Source: Winogradskyella helgolandensis | Lineage (GTDB): Bacteria; Bacteroidota; Bacteroidia; Flavobacteriales; Flavobacteriaceae | Assembly (NCBI RefSeq): GCF_013404085.1 | Contig: NZ_JABFHO010000001.1 | Span: forward strand, 1,809,001 to 1,873,000 | Length of the DNA: 64,000 nucleotides | Direction of reading: 5' to 3' | Part shown: piece by piece, positions 61,288 to 64,000 of the stretch | Position numbering within the stretch: position 1 is the first letter of the stretch | Layout of the letters: every line of letters starts with the position of its first letter | Translations under genes and position numbers: made by a program | Notes under the pieces: model-generated | Told to the model about the DNA's origin: nothing | Databases searched by the model: none | The model's input: the letters and a program-made list of their open reading frames with translations, nothing else

Positions 61288-61878
61288 TTAAAATACTTTA
61301 TTTAAAAATTGTTTAATACTTTCTTGGTTTGATCTCACTAACTCCTCTCGAGCAGCTATAATATCAGTCGGTTTTTTGTCTTGCGACAGTTTAAATTTAC
61401 CTTCCCATTGGGTAATCGTAATTTCGAACATTACAATATAATCAAGATTTTTATCTAAACGTGGATTATTAACATTTAATATGTACCTATGGTCTGGTGC
61501 TTCCAAGAATTCAGTCATGGTAATTAAAGATTGTTTTAATGCCATTTTATCTGGATTAGTGTTAACCTTTCCTTTTAGGTGAACTTTAATGTAATTCCAA
61601 GTTGGGAGTTGCGTTGTAGAATAAATGCTTGGTGAGATATAACATTCTGGACCGCTAAAAATAAGGGTGACATCATTTCCGTCCTTCAATAATTGGGCTT
61701 GTGGATTATTAATATCAATATGGCCAATAAGTTTTTTGTCTTCATAAATTAAAGGTAAATGCGTAATGAACGGCTGATTATTATGCACAGAAATTACAGT
61801 CGCTAAAGGGTAGGTTTTTATCACTTCAATCATATGATTGATGTCGTTATCTTGATGCTGCTGTGGAGGATAAGTCAT
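61288..61878 (-). CDS. PaiB-like FMN-binding protein
   Basis: 196 residues. Split-barrel FMN-binding fold: MTYPPQQHQDNDINHMIEVI at the start, LATVISVHNNQPFITHLPL, FSGPECYISPSIYSTT and TWNYIKVHLKGK, all characteristic of PaiB/FMN-binding negative transcriptional regulator proteins. Bacillus PaiB affects sporulation and protease genes; direct DNA binding is not shown by any motif here. Confidence 0.88.
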   Translation of the reverse strand: MTYPPQQHQDNDINHMIEVIKTYPLATVISVHNNQPFITHLPLIYEDKKLIGHIDINNPQAQLLKDGNDVTLIFSGPECYISPSIYSTTQLPTWNYIKVHLKGKVNTNPDKMALKQSLITMTEFLEAPDHRYILNVNNPRLDKNLDYIVMFEITITQWEGKFKLSQDKKPTDIIAAREELVRSNQESIKQFLNKVF

Positions 61879-61969
61879 GTTTTATTAGCCTAAACGGGTT
61901 AATACTTTCTGTTTTAATGATTTGATTATAATTTATGTCAATTTAATGCACTCGAAATTTACAATTTTT

Positions 61970-61977
61970 TATCTTTA
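61970..61977 (+). promoter_or_regulatory. -7-like element TATCTTTA before radC
   Basis: Resembles TAnnTTTG with the last base A; ends 4 nt before the radC ATG at 61982, the same distance as for the gene at 15168. Confidence 0.35.
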
Positions 61978-61981
61978 GAGC

Positions 61982-62680
61982 ATGGCAGATAAACCAACTT
62001 CATTTTCAATAAAAAATTGGTCGCAAGATGATCAGCCTAGAGAAAAGCTAAGAGACAAAGGTAAAACTGTTCTTAGTGATGCCGAATTGATTGCTATTTT
62101 GATTGGATCAGGAAATAGAGACGAAAGTGCTGTGGCCTTGTGTAAGCGTATTTTCGGAAGTGTTGATAATAACTTAAATGCTTTAGGAAAATTGTCTATT
62201 GCACAATTAATGGAGTTTAAGGGTATTGGTGAAGCTAAAGCTATTTCTATTGTTGCAGCATTAGAGTTGGGACGTCGTCGTCGGCTAGAAGACGCCATGC
62301 AGATGGATAAAATCACATCGAGCCGTTCCGTTTATAATGTAATGCAACCGATTATTGGAGATTTGCCACATGAAGAATTTTGGATTTTATATCTGAATAA
62401 TTCCAATAAAGTCATTCATAAAAACCAATTGAGTAAAGGTGGTATTACGGGTACTTTGGTCGATGTACGTTTGGTACTAAAGAATGCTTTAGAAGTTGGT
62501 GCCATAGCTTTAATATTATGTCACAATCACCCATCAGGAACTTTAAAACCAAGTCAGGCAGATAAAGATGTTACTAAAAAAATGAAATTGGCTGCTCAGA
62601 GCTTAGATATTTCGGTTCTAGATCATCTTATTGTTACGGAAAATGCCTATTATAGTTTTGCGGATGAGAACATGCTTTAA
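61982..62680 (+). CDS. radC: RadC-family JAMM-domain protein
   Basis: 232 residues. N-terminal HhH region (KLRDKGKTVLSDAELIAILI, LMEFKGIGEAKAISIVAALE) and a C-terminal MPN/JAMM metalloprotease-like domain with LCHNHPSGTLKPSQADKD (the HxH...S...D zinc site). Historically called a DNA-repair protein, but a repair role has been questioned; function remains open. Terminated by the hairpin at 62709. Confidence 0.93.
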   Translation: MADKPTSFSIKNWSQDDQPREKLRDKGKTVLSDAELIAILIGSGNRDESAVALCKRIFGSVDNNLNALGKLSIAQLMEFKGIGEAKAISIVAALELGRRRRLEDAMQMDKITSSRSVYNVMQPIIGDLPHEEFWILYLNNSNKVIHKNQLSKGGITGTLVDVRLVLKNALEVGAIALILCHNHPSGTLKPSQADKDVTKKMKLAAQSLDISVLDHLIVTENAYYSFADENML

Positions 62681-62708
62681 GCGTGGTAACCTTCGAAAAA
62701 CAAAAACT

Positions 62709-62752
62709 AAATTCCAAATTAGTTATTTCAACTTTGGAATTTGTTATTTTTA
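62709..62752 (+). terminator. terminator of radC
   Basis: Perfect 10-bp stem AAATTCCAAA / TTTGGAATTT, 14-nt loop, followed by a T-rich stretch. Confidence 0.7.
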
Positions 62753-62776
62753 ACTTTCTGGAATTTTATAAGCCCT

Positions 62777-64000
62777 ATGTTATTAGTTTATACACATAAA
62801 ATTACCCCACGTGTTACCTACACGTTTAAGCATATATGCAAACGTATTTTGGGTATCGAGGTAAGTTTTACTTCTAAGGTTGAAGACTTTATTGCACACG
62901 ATAGTCTTAAAATGTCCTATGCAAAACAGCCTTTAAGTAATGAGTTGTTTATACGAAGTAACGCGTTATTATTTGAAACAGGCTTATCTGATATTGATAT
63001 TAACGTACAGCAATGGGGAGCTACCAAAGGATTTTTTGCCACGGGAGAACGAAGCGATTTACCTTTCGATATTTTTGCTGCCTCTTTTTATTTATTAAGT
63101 CGGTATGAAGAATATTTACCACATGTAAAAGATGATTATGGTCGGTTTTTAGCGTCTGAAAGTTTAGCGTTTGAAAACCAATTTCTACATCAACCCGTTG
63201 TGGATATTTGGGCTTATAAACTTAAAGCTGTTTTGAGTGAGCGCTTTCCAAATTATGAATTTCCAACACGGCATTATAAGGTACAGCCTGTCATAGATGT
63301 GCCAATGGCCTATTATTTTAAAAACAAAGGATTTTTGAGAACCATTGGAGGTACATTAAATGACCTGAGACGTCTGCGATTAAAACAGTTGTATAACCGT
63401 TATTTGGTGCTTTTTGGTTTTCAACGCGATCCATATGACACCTTCAATTGGATTGTTAGAAAACAAAAACAGCACGGTTTTAAATTTATAGTACTGTTCT
63501 TAATTGGGGATTATTCAACTTATGATAAAAATATAAACACGAATAAAAAAGACTTTGTTTCACTTATTAAGTCTGTTGCCGATTATTGTGATGTTGGTTT
63601 AAAAGCATCCTATTTTTCTTTAAATGATATTTCTATTCTTAAAAAAGAAAAGCTTGAAATGGAATCGATTATACACACCGAATTAAAAGGAGTGCGTCAT
63701 TCATTTTCTAAGTTAAATTTACCAACATCCTACCGTAATTTGGTAGAGTTAGAAATTAACCAAGATTTTACAATGGGTTATATTAATACTTTGGGCTTTA
63801 GAGCTGGTACTTGTACCCCTTTTCAGTTTTACGATTTGGATTACGAAGTGCAAACACCATTACAAATTAATCCTTACCAATGTTTAGATTTTGGATTGTT
63901 AAAATATGACTCGCTATTAGACAAAACAGAACATTTACAAAAATTAATTACAGAAATAAAAGCTGTAAATGGTACTTTTACACCGATATTTCATAACTAT
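62777..64000 (+). CDS. polysaccharide-deacetylase-type protein, 3' end outside window
   Basis: 408 codons are visible, open to the right edge. It begins LVYTHKITPRVTYTFKHICK and contains FFATGERSDLPFDIFAASFY and LLSRYEEYLPH, the N-terminal region typical of flavobacterial polysaccharide deacetylases found next to radC. Deacetylase catalytic motifs themselves lie beyond the window or were not seen, so the activity is assigned by similarity to that gene class. No signal peptide. Confidence 0.7.
   Translation, partial: MLLVYTHKITPRVTYTFKHICKRILGIEVSFTSKVEDFIAHDSLKMSYAKQPLSNELFIRSNALLFETGLSDIDINVQQWGATKGFFATGERSDLPFDIFAASFYLLSRYEEYLPHVKDDYGRFLASESLAFENQFLHQPVVDIWAYKLKAVLSERFPNYEFPTRHYKVQPVIDVPMAYYFKNKGFLRTIGGTLNDLRRLRLKQLYNRYLVLFGFQRDPYDTFNWIVRKQKQHGFKFIVLFLIGDYSTYDKNINTNKKDFVSLIKSVADYCDVGLKASYFSLNDISILKKEKLEMESIIHTELKGVRHSFSKLNLPTSYRNLVELEINQDFTMGYINTLGFRAGTCTPFQFYDLDYEVQTPLQINPYQCLDFGLLKYDSLLDKTEHLQKLITEIKAVNGTFTPIFHNY

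Overview
The window looks like a chromosomal segment of a marine-type flavobacterium (Bacteroidota, family Flavobacteriaceae; genus not resolved). The evidence is an AT-rich sequence with no Shine-Dalgarno motifs, several promoters of the Bacteroidetes TAnnTTTG type, a peptidase with a type IX secretion (T9SS) tail, an Hpt-adenylate kinase fusion typical of the family, a PafA phosphatase, an Mpl ligase and many small lipoproteins. No rRNA, tRNA, CRISPR array, insertion sequence or prophage was recognised. Most of the window is ordinary core genome with a few accessory islands.

Layout. 0-3.8 kb: two unknown envelope genes, a DUF4349 lipoprotein, a SprT-like metalloprotein and mannose-1-phosphate guanylyltransferase. 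3.9-9.5 kb: a DUF389 membrane protein, an MlaE/MlaF lipid-transport pair, PafA and a secreted nuclease. 9.5-16.8 kb: glycosyltransferase, methyltransferase, a FabH-like synthase, glycine decarboxylase, a UbiA-like membrane protein, and an ECF sigma factor with a small Cys/His partner. 16.9-20.1 kb: a three-gene membrane/methyltransferase operon and a GbsR/MarR-type repressor, with matching palindromic operators in front of both. 20.1-27.9 kb: M3 peptidase, purEK, hpt-adk, a broken four-helix-bundle gene, obg, a K+ channel and a DUF4136 lipoprotein. 28-35 kb: M64 peptidase, S9 peptidase and a LytS/LytTR two-component system; the S9 gene and the LytS/LytTR operon share an upstream direct-repeat site with the same promoter geometry, suggesting one regulon. 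35-45.3 kb: a 2037-residue alpha-2-macroglobulin, a TPR protein, Mpl and a TlpA-like thioredoxin. 45.4-49.7 kb: a thiol/peroxide-stress group (HAD, DsbA-like, peroxiredoxin-like, DoxX, AhpD-like) headed by a TetR regulator with two matching operators. 49.8-58 kb, the most accessory-looking part: an orphan Imm53-like immunity protein, a large PLP enzyme, a solitary NACHT NTPase (probable anti-phage NLR-like protein), a homologous pair of small membrane proteins, and a B12-binding radical SAM protein bracketed by perfect 33-bp inverted repeats. 58-64 kb: Dus, two esterases/hydrolases, a PaiB-like flavoprotein, RadC and the start of a polysaccharide-deacetylase-type gene.

Best leads: the NACHT protein at 52.2-54.2 kb; three inferred regulator-operator systems (LytTR, GbsR, TetR) visible from repeated sites alone; dispersed palindromic repeats at 42.4 and 50.1 kb; and the repeat-bracketed radical SAM gene. 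Functions are from motif recognition only; no database search was run.
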